A DNA stretch of 64,000 nucleotides from Pseudomonadota bacterium (GTDB lineage: Bacteria; Pseudomonadota; Gammaproteobacteria; Thiotrichales; Thiotrichaceae): the NCBI GenBank assembly GCA_002747455.1, contig PDPG01000045.1:17735-81734 (forward strand), in the 5' to 3' direction. The translations under genes and the position numbers were made by a program. The notes beneath the pieces are model-generated. The model made no database searches and was not told the origin of the DNA. It saw only the letters and a list, made by a program, of their open reading frames with translations. Of this stretch, positions 55,929 to 63,802 are shown one piece after another; position 1 is the first letter of the stretch; every line of letters starts with the position of its first letter.

Positions 55929-57068
55929 ATGTCAGAAGATAATAATCCCAACAATGTGTTTGCCCCGTGGGATGATCCTAACGAGGTGCCTCTGATCCGC
56001 TTTGAGGGCGTGACCAAACGCTATGGCGATTTCACCGCCATCGATAACCTGACACTGGATATTTACGAGCGGGAGTTCTACGCCCTGCTCGGCCCTTCCG
56101 GTTGTGGTAAAACCACGCTGCTGCGCCTGCTGGCTGGTTTTGAGGAGCCAACCGAGGGGCGCGTACTGATCGATGGTCAGGATATTTCACATATCCCGCC
56201 AAACCAGCGCCCCGTTAATATGATGTTCCAGTCTTACGCCCTGTTCCCACACATGAGCGTGGAAAAAAACATTGGCTTTGGGCTGAAACAAGAAGGCAAG
56301 AGCAAGTCTGAAATTGACGAGCGAGTTAATGAGATGCTGAAGCTCGTACAGCTTCAGGAATTTGCCAAGCGCAAGCCCGATCAGCTTTCCGGTGGTCAGC
56401 GGCAGCGCGTGGCATTGGCTCGCTCTTTGGCGAAGCGCCCTAAGCTGTTACTGCTGGATGAGCCGCTCGGCGCACTGGATAAAAAACTCCGTGAGCGCAC
56501 CCAGTTTGAGTTGATGAACCTGCAAGAACAGCTCGGCGTGACCTTCCTGATTGTCACGCACGATCAGGAAGAAGCCATGACTGTTGCCAGTCGCATTGCC
56601 ATTATGGATAAAGGGCTTGTCGCGCAGGTAGACACGCCAGCGGTTATTTATGAAGCGCCTAAATCCCGCTATGTATCTGACTTCATTGGCGACGTGAATT
56701 TCATCGAAGGCAAGGTTGTCAGCCATGAAGGCACGGAGGTAGTGCTGGAATCAGCACTAGGTCAGCAATTCATCCTGCAAAGTGATGACCCGCTACCAAT
56801 CGGCTCAACTGCGTGGCTATCCATCCGCCCTGAAAAAGTTGCGGTGAATGAAGAAAAGCCAGAAGATCGGCGCAATGTCATTCAGGGGGTTGTCGATGAT
56901 ATTGCCTATCACGGCAACATTTCGACCTACCACGTCCGGCTGAGTAATGGCGACCTGATTAAATCGCAAATGACCAATCATCGTCGCTTGAGCAATCGCA
57001 GAATTACCTGGGAAGACAAAGTATGGCTTTCCTGGACAGATACTGCAGCCATTGCATTGACGGAGTGA
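55929..57068 (+). CDS. Polyamine ABC transporter ATPase (PotG-like)
   Basis: A 379-residue ABC ATPase. Walker A is GPSGCGKTTLLR, the Q-loop FQSYALFPHMSV, the signature LSGGQRQRVALARSLA and Walker B LLLLDEPLGALD. A C-terminal TOBE domain (SIRPEKVAVNEE) is typical of PotA/PotG. It energises the polyamine importer. The gene begins 6 bases after the binding-protein gene and is followed 4 bases later by the first permease. Confidence 0.94.
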   Translation: MSEDNNPNNVFAPWDDPNEVPLIRFEGVTKRYGDFTAIDNLTLDIYEREFYALLGPSGCGKTTLLRLLAGFEEPTEGRVLIDGQDISHIPPNQRPVNMMFQSYALFPHMSVEKNIGFGLKQEGKSKSEIDERVNEMLKLVQLQEFAKRKPDQLSGGQRQRVALARSLAKRPKLLLLDEPLGALDKKLRERTQFELMNLQEQLGVTFLIVTHDQEEAMTVASRIAIMDKGLVAQVDTPAVIYEAPKSRYVSDFIGDVNFIEGKVVSHEGTEVVLESALGQQFILQSDDPLPIGSTAWLSIRPEKVAVNEEKPEDRRNVIQGVVDDIAYHGNISTYHVRLSNGDLIKSQMTNHRRLSNRRITWEDKVWLSWTDTAAIALTE

Positions 57069-57072
57069 TGCC

Positions 57073-57975
57073 ATGAGTGTGAACTGGCGTCGTTTCTTCC
57101 TGATTGGCATCCCGATGATTTGGTTGCTGGTATTCTTCCTGGCACCTTTTTTCATCGTACTTAAAATTTCACTGTCTGACATGGCCACCGCCATGCCACC
57201 ATACACCCCCACCTACAATCCTGAAGCGGGTGTTCAGGGTCTGGCGGCTCTGTGGCAAAAGCTGGACCTGGAGAACTTCATCTGGATCATGGAAGACAAT
57301 ATCTACTGGTTGTCTTATCTATCCAGCTTAAAAATAGCCATCTTTTCAACCCTGTTTACCTTGTTGATTGGCTATCCAGTTGCCTACGCACTGGCACGTT
57401 CGCCCTCGAAATGGCGTGGCCTTTTAGTATTAATCATTATCCTGCCATTCTGGACAAGCTTTCTGATCCGCGTTTATTCATGGATCGGTATTCTGAAAAC
57501 AGAGGGTTTTCTCAACCACTTTTTACTCTGGCTGGGTGTCATTGACAGCCCGCTGGCCATGATCAACACTGACTTTGCCGTTTATGTAGGCATCGTCTAT
57601 TCCTACCTGCCCTTCATGGTGCTGCCACTGTATGCGGCACTGGAGAAAATGGACGACTCATTGATTGAAGCGGCGATGGACTTGGGCACAACCCGTATCC
57701 GCGCCTTTTGGCAGATCACCTTCCCGCTGTCCTTACCCGGCGCGATTGCTGGTTGCTTCCTGGTATTTATTCCAGCGGTTGGCGAGTTTGTTATACCAGA
57801 CTTACTGGGTGGCTCAGAAACGCTAATGATCGGAAAAACCTTGTGGGGCGAGTTCTTCGCGAACCGTGACTGGCCAGTGGCCTCGGCGGTTGCCATCGTA
57901 CTTCTGTTATTACTGGTTGTCCCGATTCTGTTGTTCCAGAAACAGCAAGAAAGAGAACAGGAGGCTGCCTCATGA
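57073..57975 (+). CDS. Polyamine ABC transporter permease (PotH-like)
   Basis: A 300-residue inner-membrane permease with six helices. The EAA loop appears as EAAMDLGTTRIRAFWQITFPLSLPGA, the coupling element to the ATPase. PILPFWTSFLIRVYSW-like LPFWTSFLIRVYSWIGIL is characteristic of PotB/PotH. Overlaps the second permease gene by four bases. Confidence 0.93.
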   Translation: MSVNWRRFFLIGIPMIWLLVFFLAPFFIVLKISLSDMATAMPPYTPTYNPEAGVQGLAALWQKLDLENFIWIMEDNIYWLSYLSSLKIAIFSTLFTLLIGYPVAYALARSPSKWRGLLVLIIILPFWTSFLIRVYSWIGILKTEGFLNHFLLWLGVIDSPLAMINTDFAVYVGIVYSYLPFMVLPLYAALEKMDDSLIEAAMDLGTTRIRAFWQITFPLSLPGAIAGCFLVFIPAVGEFVIPDLLGGSETLMIGKTLWGEFFANRDWPVASAVAIVLLLLLVVPILLFQKQQEREQEAAS

Positions 57976-58781
57976 GCCAGAAACGATTTACCTGGTTTAA
58001 TGCCACCTCACTGACCTTTGGTTTCGTATTTTTATACCTGCCAATCCTGTTGCTGATTATCTTCAGCTTTAATGACTCCAAGCTGGTCACTGTTTGGGGA
58101 GGCTTCTCCACGCGCTGGTACACGTCGTTATTTCAAAACGAATCCTTTATGAATGCTGCGTGGGTGACCTTACAGGTGGCGGTTCTCAGCGCTACCATTG
58201 CCACAGTGCTGGGCACTCTGGCCGCCTTGGTGTTGACTCGTGCTGGACGCTTTCACGGGCGTATGCTGTTTTCCGGCATGGTCTATTCGCCACTGGTTAT
58301 GCCGGAAGTCATTACCGGCTTGTCATTGCTGTTGCTATTTGTCGCCATTGGCATGGATCGTGGCTTTTGGACTATTACTATCGCGCATGTCACCTTTTCA
58401 ATGTGTTATGTTGCGGTGGTCGTCTCGTCACGTCTTATCAGCTTTGATCGCTCACTTGAGGAAGCCGCACTCGACCTTGGTTGCAGCCCATTCAAGGCGT
58501 TTATCCAGGTCACCTTGCCTATCATCATGCCTGCGATTGTCGCCGCGTGGCTGTTGGCGTTCACATTGTCGCTGGATGACTTGGTCATTGCCTCGTTCAC
58601 CTCCGGCCCCGGTGCAACCACCCTGCCAATGAAAATTTACAGTCAGGTTCGTTTGGGCCTAAAGCCCGAAATCAACGCCCTGTCAACCCTGTTAATTCTC
58701 ATCGTGTCGGTCGGTGCCATTACCGCCTCACTTATCGCAAAACGTGCCGAACAAGCACGCCTCCGCGCCACTGAAGACTAG
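57972..58781 (+). CDS. Polyamine ABC transporter permease (PotI-like)
   Basis: A 269-residue second permease, pairing with the PotH-like subunit. The EAA loop is EEAALDLGCSPFKAFIQVTLPIIMPA, and SFTLSLDDLVIASFTSGPG-like LSLDDLVIASFTSGPGATTLP is the PotC/PotI signature. Start overlaps the previous stop by ATGA. The second glutamine-synthetase-like gene follows after 8 bases. Confidence 0.93.
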   Translation: MSQKRFTWFNATSLTFGFVFLYLPILLLIIFSFNDSKLVTVWGGFSTRWYTSLFQNESFMNAAWVTLQVAVLSATIATVLGTLAALVLTRAGRFHGRMLFSGMVYSPLVMPEVITGLSLLLLFVAIGMDRGFWTITIAHVTFSMCYVAVVVSSRLISFDRSLEEAALDLGCSPFKAFIQVTLPIIMPAIVAAWLLAFTLSLDDLVIASFTSGPGATTLPMKIYSQVRLGLKPEINALSTLLILIVSVGAITASLIAKRAEQARLRATED

Positions 58782-58789
58782 CGTAATCT

Positions 58790-60130
58790 ATGAAACAAGA
58801 AATCGAACAGTTCATGGCTGACAACCCTGACGTGAATGAAGTGGATCTGATCATTCTCGACATTCCTGGTAATTTCTACGGCAAACGCTACGCCATTCAG
58901 GAGCTGCCCAAGCTTGCAGAGAAGGGATTGAAATTTCCTCGCGGTATGCCATTGATGTCCGTTCAGGGGCATACCATTGATGCCTTGGGACATGGTATTG
59001 AGGATGGCGACCCCGATGCGGAGATTGCCCTGATTCCCGGCTCTCTGAAACGGGTGTCGTGGGAGTCCGAGCCACGCGCTCAAGTGATGGTGAGTTATGT
59101 GCAAGGCAATGAAGACTCGCCCTTTTGGGAACCGCGCAATATCCTGAAACGTGTGCTGCAACGCTTTGCCGACGATGACATCTCGCCAGTGGTTGCCTAC
59201 GAACTGGAGTTTTATTTATTTGACCAGCAACGCACCGATGAAGGCTTGGTGCAACCAGCCGTTGGCCCGCGCTCCAACCAGCGTGACAGCTATGCAGTGC
59301 TGAGTATGGATCGCTTGGCCGACTTCGGTGACTGTCTGAGCGACATCACCCGCACCTGTGCTGAGCAAGGCGTGGCGGTTGGCCCTATTTCCGCCGAAGT
59401 TGGGCTGGGGCAGTATGAGATTAACCTGCTACACAATGCGGATGTCATGGCAGCGGCAGATCAGTGTGTGCTGTTTAAGCGCATTGTGAAAGGTGTCGCC
59501 ATGAAACACGGCTTTCAGGCGAGCTTTATTGCCAAACCTTATCTGGATCATGCAGGTAACGGCTTGCATTTGCACACCAGCTTTTATGACAAGGATGGCA
59601 AGAACATCTTTGCCGAGCCTTCAGCAGAATCCGGCGACAGTAAACTGAAACATGCCATTGGCGGTATTCTGGCATTGATGCCAGATTCATTGTCAATTTT
59701 TGCACCTAACCTCAACGCCTTCCGACGACTCACGCCACATAACAATGTGCCAGTCAGTCCGACCTGGGGCTATGAGAATCGCTCAGTTGCCGCGCGTGTC
59801 CCCTCCTCTGATGATAACAATCGCCGGATTGAATATCGGGTCGGTGGTGCAGATGCCAATCCTTACTTGGCATTGGCCTCACTGCTGGCAGCTATCCATT
59901 GGGGGATGGCACAAAAGTCTGACCCCGGCGCCCCTCGTGATGACCTGTGTACTGAAGCCTCCGGTTTGCCAACTGACTTCCGTCAAGCGCTGCGACAAAC
60001 CGAAGCATCCACCGTGTTGAAGTCGTATTTGGGTGAGGATTTTATTCCAGTGTACTGTGCTCAAAAACGCAGTGAAGTCAGAGAGTTTGAAGACGCTATT
60101 TCATCGCGGGAGTATGATTGGTATTTATAA
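58790..60130 (+). CDS. Second glutamylpolyamine synthetase (glutamine synthetase family)
   Basis: A 446-residue glutamine-synthetase-family enzyme, distinct from the puuA product in this locus. It begins with LIILDIPGNFYGKRYAI and has VVAYELEFYLFDQQ, GLGQYEINLLHNADV, IAKPYLDHAGNGLHLHTSF, NRSVAARVPSSDDNNRRIEYR and DANPYLALASLLA. Linked to the transporter genes by 8 bases, it probably glutamylates incoming polyamines, as SpuI and SpuB do in Pseudomonas; its amine preference may differ from the first enzyme. Confidence 0.87.
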   Translation: MKQEIEQFMADNPDVNEVDLIILDIPGNFYGKRYAIQELPKLAEKGLKFPRGMPLMSVQGHTIDALGHGIEDGDPDAEIALIPGSLKRVSWESEPRAQVMVSYVQGNEDSPFWEPRNILKRVLQRFADDDISPVVAYELEFYLFDQQRTDEGLVQPAVGPRSNQRDSYAVLSMDRLADFGDCLSDITRTCAEQGVAVGPISAEVGLGQYEINLLHNADVMAAADQCVLFKRIVKGVAMKHGFQASFIAKPYLDHAGNGLHLHTSFYDKDGKNIFAEPSAESGDSKLKHAIGGILALMPDSLSIFAPNLNAFRRLTPHNNVPVSPTWGYENRSVAARVPSSDDNNRRIEYRVGGADANPYLALASLLAAIHWGMAQKSDPGAPRDDLCTEASGLPTDFRQALRQTEASTVLKSYLGEDFIPVYCAQKRSEVREFEDAISSREYDWYL

Positions 60131-60139
60131 CGCGGAGTT

Positions 60140-60165
60140 CACCGGCGAGTGACACGGGGCCGGTG
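60140..60165. terminator. Hairpin between the synthetase and nuclease-like genes
   Basis: CACCGGC (60140-60146) and GCCGGTG (60159-60165) form a perfect 7-bp GC-rich stem just after the synthetase stop, followed by an AT-rich stretch. Probably ends the transporter transcript and may serve the convergent gene. Confidence 0.5.
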
Positions 60166-60175
60166 GAGCGACTTA

Positions 60176-61195
60176 TTATAAATTATAATCCCATTCCGGA
60201 TAAAATACGAAACTATCTTCAGTTTGCCATCCGATCCGTAATGGAAGATCAATTTTTTCAATTAGTGTTTTTATATAATATTGATCCTTTTTTGAAGATT
60301 CCCGATCAAGCACAATCATCCACTCTTTCTTTTTATCTCTACCTGGGTAATAGTTATATTCCAGTAATTGCCCTAATGCCTCCCGAATTGCTTTTGTTGT
60401 GCCAACACCATAAACCACTTTGAGCTCTGCAATATAATCAACATCTTCAAACTCAAACAAAATATCAATGTAGTTTTCTTCTTGCTTTACTGATATGCCT
60501 TTACTCTCTAGCCATGCACTAAAGCTATTAGATAGTTTATTATGTTTTGGAATTATTATTTTTAGCTTGCTTGATGATTCCCTATAATACCCATCTTCTG
60601 CCAAGGCAGAACGTTGTTGCCTATTGCTGCTATTACTCTTAATAGAAGGAAACCTTTCAACGTAGGTAAATGACTTAAATCTATGGTTAGGTGGCTTATT
60701 TATTGGTATTGGTTGAGGAAATATTTCTATATCAGAGACTGGGCTTTTGACCCTAATGTACGGACTTTCAAATGCCGCCATTACCTCTTTTATTGCAGCA
60801 TCTTCCGTTCTAAATTTATTTGTGACAGATAAGAGCTCCTCAGCCCTTCGCTTAAGTATGCCATTATTTTTAAAGGCTTCCAGTATATCAGGATATTCAT
60901 CATCATGGATTAACTCAGCGTTATGATGAATACCAAGAAAAAGCCACTCGTTACGCTCTTGATGGCGTGTAAAAAAGCCAATATTGAATGAGCCATGATT
61001 CTCATCTATGAGCTTTTGTTGTGGAGTAAGGTAAGTATAAGGAAATATAAACCCATTCCATGTATCGGCAAGTTGGAAATTCCATTCCTCGTGACCAAAG
61101 CCATTCTCACCTGGAAACCCCATTTCATTAGTAGAACCTGACGGAAGTTGCCATCCTCTTGTATTCCAACATACTCTTTGTAACAAATTTAGCAT
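60176..61195 (-). CDS. Probable PD-(D/E)XK endonuclease, candidate standalone restriction enzyme
   Basis: A 339-residue protein with base composition clearly more AT-rich than its neighbours. Residues 9-40 (WNTRGWQLPSG and ENGFGHEEWNF) resemble the aromatic reader-type domains found at the start of some modification-dependent restriction enzymes. The C-terminal third shows a PD-(D/E)XK core: YIDILFE (242-248), DYIAELK (253-259) and IREALGQLLEYNYY (270-283), the pattern of nuclease domains with a GQLLEY helix. No methyltransferase partner lies nearby. GGAG precedes the ATG. It separates the second synthetase from puuD and was probably acquired. Nuclease function is inferred from motifs only. 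Confidence 0.6.
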   Translation of the reverse strand: MLNLLQRVCWNTRGWQLPSGSTNEMGFPGENGFGHEEWNFQLADTWNGFIFPYTYLTPQQKLIDENHGSFNIGFFTRHQERNEWLFLGIHHNAELIHDDEYPDILEAFKNNGILKRRAEELLSVTNKFRTEDAAIKEVMAAFESPYIRVKSPVSDIEIFPQPIPINKPPNHRFKSFTYVERFPSIKSNSSNRQQRSALAEDGYYRESSSKLKIIIPKHNKLSNSFSAWLESKGISVKQEENYIDILFEFEDVDYIAELKVVYGVGTTKAIREALGQLLEYNYYPGRDKKKEWMIVLDRESSKKDQYYIKTLIEKIDLPLRIGWQTEDSFVFYPEWDYNL

Positions 61196-61240
61196 AATGT
61201 CTCCTATAATTCATAACAACATTGTTTAATCACATCTGGC

Positions 61241-61285
61241 ACCGTAACCACCCGACGCAGTGACAGCGCGAAGGTTGGTTACGGT
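61241..61285. terminator. Hairpin downstream of puuD
   Basis: ACCGTAACCA (61241-61250) and TGGTTACGGT (61276-61285) form a perfect 10-bp stem with a 25-base loop, between the puuD stop and the nuclease-like gene. No good U-tract, so it may be a terminator aided by other signals or a boundary of the inserted gene. Confidence 0.45.
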
Positions 61286-61309
61286 AGCGTGATTCAGCGC
61301 CTTAACCGC

Positions 61310-62101
61310 TTAACCTGCCAACTTACGCTGCTGTCTCAGCCGAATCGCATCCCCAAATGCCTGAAAAATCGCGCCATAAAACGGGATTTGATCAAATAGC
61401 CACTCAGGATGCCACTGCACTCCCAGCATAAAACGGCTGTCATCCGCCAAGCGAAATGCCTCAATCAAGCCATCCGGCGCACGCGCCTCCACCACCAGTC
61501 CCTCCGCTAATTGATCAATGCCCTGCCCATGAATTGAGTTCACGCGCGTGGTTTCCGTGCCAGCAATACTTGCTAACAATCCACCTGTGGTCATGTGCAG
61601 ATCATGTGCGAAATCATACTGCTCTGCCATCGGAGCATTAGGGTCTTCACGGTGATCCATATAGCCTGCCACTTTATGTACCTGTTGATGCAATGTGCCG
61701 CCCAGCGCGACATTGATCTCCTGAAACCCGCGACACACCGCCAACACCGGAATATCCAGCTCAATGGCTAACTGAATCAACGGCAATGTGGTCTGATCAC
61801 GCTGCGGATCTTGCGGCAAATCTGGCGTTTCCAAGCGTTGGCCATATAGAGATGGGTCAACATTGGCCGCACTCCCTGCCAGAAAAATCCCATCCAGGCG
61901 GCTCACCACTTCGCGCAAATCAAAGGCACTATCCAGTGCCTGAAGTTGCTCACCTGCTGCAATCGCCGGAATCAATAAAGGAAAACCTTTTGCGCCATGT
62001 GCCACCGCATTGATGTACTTTTCACCGACACAATGAAAGGGCTTAGCCTCGACAGATTTTACATCCGCCGGGATGCCAATATAAGGAATGGGTTGAATCA
62101 T
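61310..62101 (-). CDS. puuD: Gamma-glutamyl-gamma-aminobutyrate hydrolase
   Basis: A 263-residue class I glutamine-amidotransferase-like hydrolase that releases GABA from gamma-glutamyl-GABA, the last glutamylated step of the Puu pathway. The nucleophile is in PVLAVCRGFQEINVALGG, the His and Glu in GVQWHPEW; IFLAGSAANVDPSLYG is typical. The ATG at 62101 is chosen because GGAAG lies 7 bases upstream; a TTG six codons earlier is in frame. A GntR-type operator lies 36 bases upstream. It faces away from the regulator gene. Confidence 0.93.
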   Translation of the reverse strand: MIQPIPYIGIPADVKSVEAKPFHCVGEKYINAVAHGAKGFPLLIPAIAAGEQLQALDSAFDLREVVSRLDGIFLAGSAANVDPSLYGQRLETPDLPQDPQRDQTTLPLIQLAIELDIPVLAVCRGFQEINVALGGTLHQQVHKVAGYMDHREDPNAPMAEQYDFAHDLHMTTGGLLASIAGTETTRVNSIHGQGIDQLAEGLVVEARAPDGLIEAFRLADDSRFMLGVQWHPEWLFDQIPFYGAIFQAFGDAIRLRQQRKLAG

Positions 62102-62136
62102 ATTTATACTTCCTGCCAATATCCGGCATTACATTC

Positions 62137-62146
62137 TGTGATCACA
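62137..62146. promoter_or_regulatory. GntR-type operator upstream of puuD
   Basis: TGTGATCACA, the same core palindrome as the puuA and transporter sites, 36 bases before the puuD start. Flanked by TTC and AATG, so less extended than the 54.6-kb site. Confidence 0.65.
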
Positions 62147-62245
62147 AATGGTAACAAGCTTCCTGATACAACGCACCCAGCTTTTATCCACATCGTTGCG
62201 CTATTTTGATTTGCTTGATGCTACAATAACAGCGCCGCAATATTT

Positions 62246-62255
62246 TGTGATCACG
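62246..62255. promoter_or_regulatory. GntR-type operator abutting the regulator start codon
   Basis: TGTGATCACG, one base off the core palindrome, ends 1 base before the ATG of the GntR gene. Binding here would block transcription or initiation of the regulator, a direct autoregulatory arrangement. Confidence 0.6.
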
Positions 62256-62256
62256 T

Positions 62257-62973
62257 ATGAAAAAAACGACACCCTCTCTCTCGCTAGTTGAGAAGACCGA
62301 CTTACTCAGCGTGAATGAGTGGGTATATAAAACGCTACGCAAAAGTATTATGTGTGGAGAGATTCGTCCGGGGAGTGCGCTCACCATTCGTGGCCTTGCT
62401 GAATGTCTTGAGGTTAGCCCAATGCCAGTGCGCGAGGCCTTACGCAAACTGGTGTCCGAGGCAGCGGTAGAAATTAAAGATAATCGCCGAGTCACCGTGC
62501 CATTGATTTCGCCAGAGAAATTCAAATCATTGTTTGCGCTCCGAACATTGCTGGAAACCCATGCTGCCGAGACCGCGCTCCCCTATTTCACCACTGAGAA
62601 AATCGCCGAGCTAGAGCAGCTTGATGTGGCGGTGGATGAGGCTTATTCTTGTGGTGATGTGGTGGCGGGTAGCTTGGCAAACCAGGCGTTCCACCGCTTT
62701 ATCTACGTGCAAGACCCCAATCAGCTCATTCTCCCCATGATTGAAAGTGTCTGGTTGCAATTGGGGCCGTTTGTCCGCATTGGGCTGAGCCAACTGGAGC
62801 AATATTACAAATACGACCGCCATCAGGAAGCGATTGAAGCACTTCGCCAGCGTGATGCGTTTGCGCTGCGTCGCGCGATTGAATCCGATATTCGTGACGG
62901 CCTGTCGATGATTCGCAATGTGGATCAGATTTACGAAAACCTGAAGGCAAAATCATCACCCACCAGCAACTGA
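62257..62973 (+). CDS. GntR family (FCD domain) regulator of the polyamine genes
   Basis: A 238-residue regulator: N-terminal GntR winged helix with VYKTLRKSIMCGEIRPGSALTIRGLAECLEVSPMPVREALRKLVSEAAVEI and a C-terminal FCD ligand-binding domain with FALRTLLETHAAETA and the helix ending in HQEAIEALRQRDA. The core operator palindrome occurs before this gene and before puuA, the transporter and puuD, so polyamines or a glutamylated intermediate are likely effectors (inference). The ATG has no clear ribosome-binding site; the operator takes its place, so a leaderless mRNA is possible. The GloB-like gene follows by 23 bases. Confidence 0.88.
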   Translation: MKKTTPSLSLVEKTDLLSVNEWVYKTLRKSIMCGEIRPGSALTIRGLAECLEVSPMPVREALRKLVSEAAVEIKDNRRVTVPLISPEKFKSLFALRTLLETHAAETALPYFTTEKIAELEQLDVAVDEAYSCGDVVAGSLANQAFHRFIYVQDPNQLILPMIESVWLQLGPFVRIGLSQLEQYYKYDRHQEAIEALRQRDAFALRRAIESDIRDGLSMIRNVDQIYENLKAKSSPTSN

Positions 62974-62996
62974 CGAAATCAAATAAGGATACATGT

Positions 62997-63767
62997 ATGA
63001 GTCAACTAGTGTTTTTTCAGTTTCCCTATGACTGGTATGACAACTATGGCGTGTTAATTCACTCCCCCGAAACCGGCGAAACTGCTTGCGTGGATGCGGG
63101 AATTGCCGAGACTTACCAACAAGCATTAGATGAGAAAGGCTGGCACCTGACTCATATATTGATTACCCATCACCACGCAGACCACACCTCTGGCCTTTTG
63201 GAGCTAAAAACGCACTATGACGCCCATGTTATCGGCCCCAGCTATGTGGGTGCTCAACCCATTAAAGGTATTGACCAAGCCGTCAGTGATGGTGATTGTT
63301 TTGAGTTCGCAGGCGTGACCATTCAGGTTATCCATACCCCCGGCCACACAATGGATTTGCTTAATTATTACATCCCATCCGAAGGAGTGATTTTTGTGGG
63401 CGATACATTGTTCGGACTGGGCTGTGGCAAGGCGTTTGAAGGCACGGCTGAAATGATTTGGGAAAGCCTGAAAAAGCTTCGCGCACTACCGCCTGAAACC
63501 ATGATTTACTGTAGCCATGAGTACACGCAAGAAAATATGGCATTTGCACTCCAGATTGACCCTGAAAATACAGCCTTGCAAGCACGTAAAGCAGAAGTTG
63601 ATCGCTTACGAGCAAATGACCTACCGACAGTGCCATTTACTTTAGCCACAGAACTGGCGACCAATCCCTTTTTGCGAGCAGATGATCCGGCGATTCGTAA
63701 GCAACTGGGTATGGAAAATGCACCGGAGGTGGAGGTGTTTGCGGAGATTCGGCGTCGGCGTGATTAG
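62997..63767 (+). CDS. gloB: Metallo-beta-lactamase fold hydrolase, glyoxalase II-like
   Basis: A 256-residue hydroxyacylglutathione-hydrolase-like protein. Zinc ligands are in ITHHHADHTSGL (residues 56-66), HTPGHTMDLLNYY and GDTLFGLGCGKAFEGT, with YCSHEYTQENMAFALQIDPEN and the C-terminal NPFLRADDPAIRKQL typical of GloB. It would hydrolyse S-lactoylglutathione. Cotranscription with the GntR gene is possible but the metabolic link to polyamines is unclear; another MBL hydrolase activity cannot be excluded. Confidence 0.88.
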   Translation: MSQLVFFQFPYDWYDNYGVLIHSPETGETACVDAGIAETYQQALDEKGWHLTHILITHHHADHTSGLLELKTHYDAHVIGPSYVGAQPIKGIDQAVSDGDCFEFAGVTIQVIHTPGHTMDLLNYYIPSEGVIFVGDTLFGLGCGKAFEGTAEMIWESLKKLRALPPETMIYCSHEYTQENMAFALQIDPENTALQARKAEVDRLRANDLPTVPFTLATELATNPFLRADDPAIRKQLGMENAPEVEVFAEIRRRRD

Positions 63768-63802
63768 TGATGCAAAGTATACTGTCTAGGTCAAATGTGA
63801 GT

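Noticed and set aside
54620..62255. TGTGATCACA sites as CRP (cAMP receptor protein) sites
   Set aside because: CRP needs TGTGA-N6-TCACA. Here the half-sites are fused with no spacer, and all copies lie next to polyamine genes beside a GntR gene.
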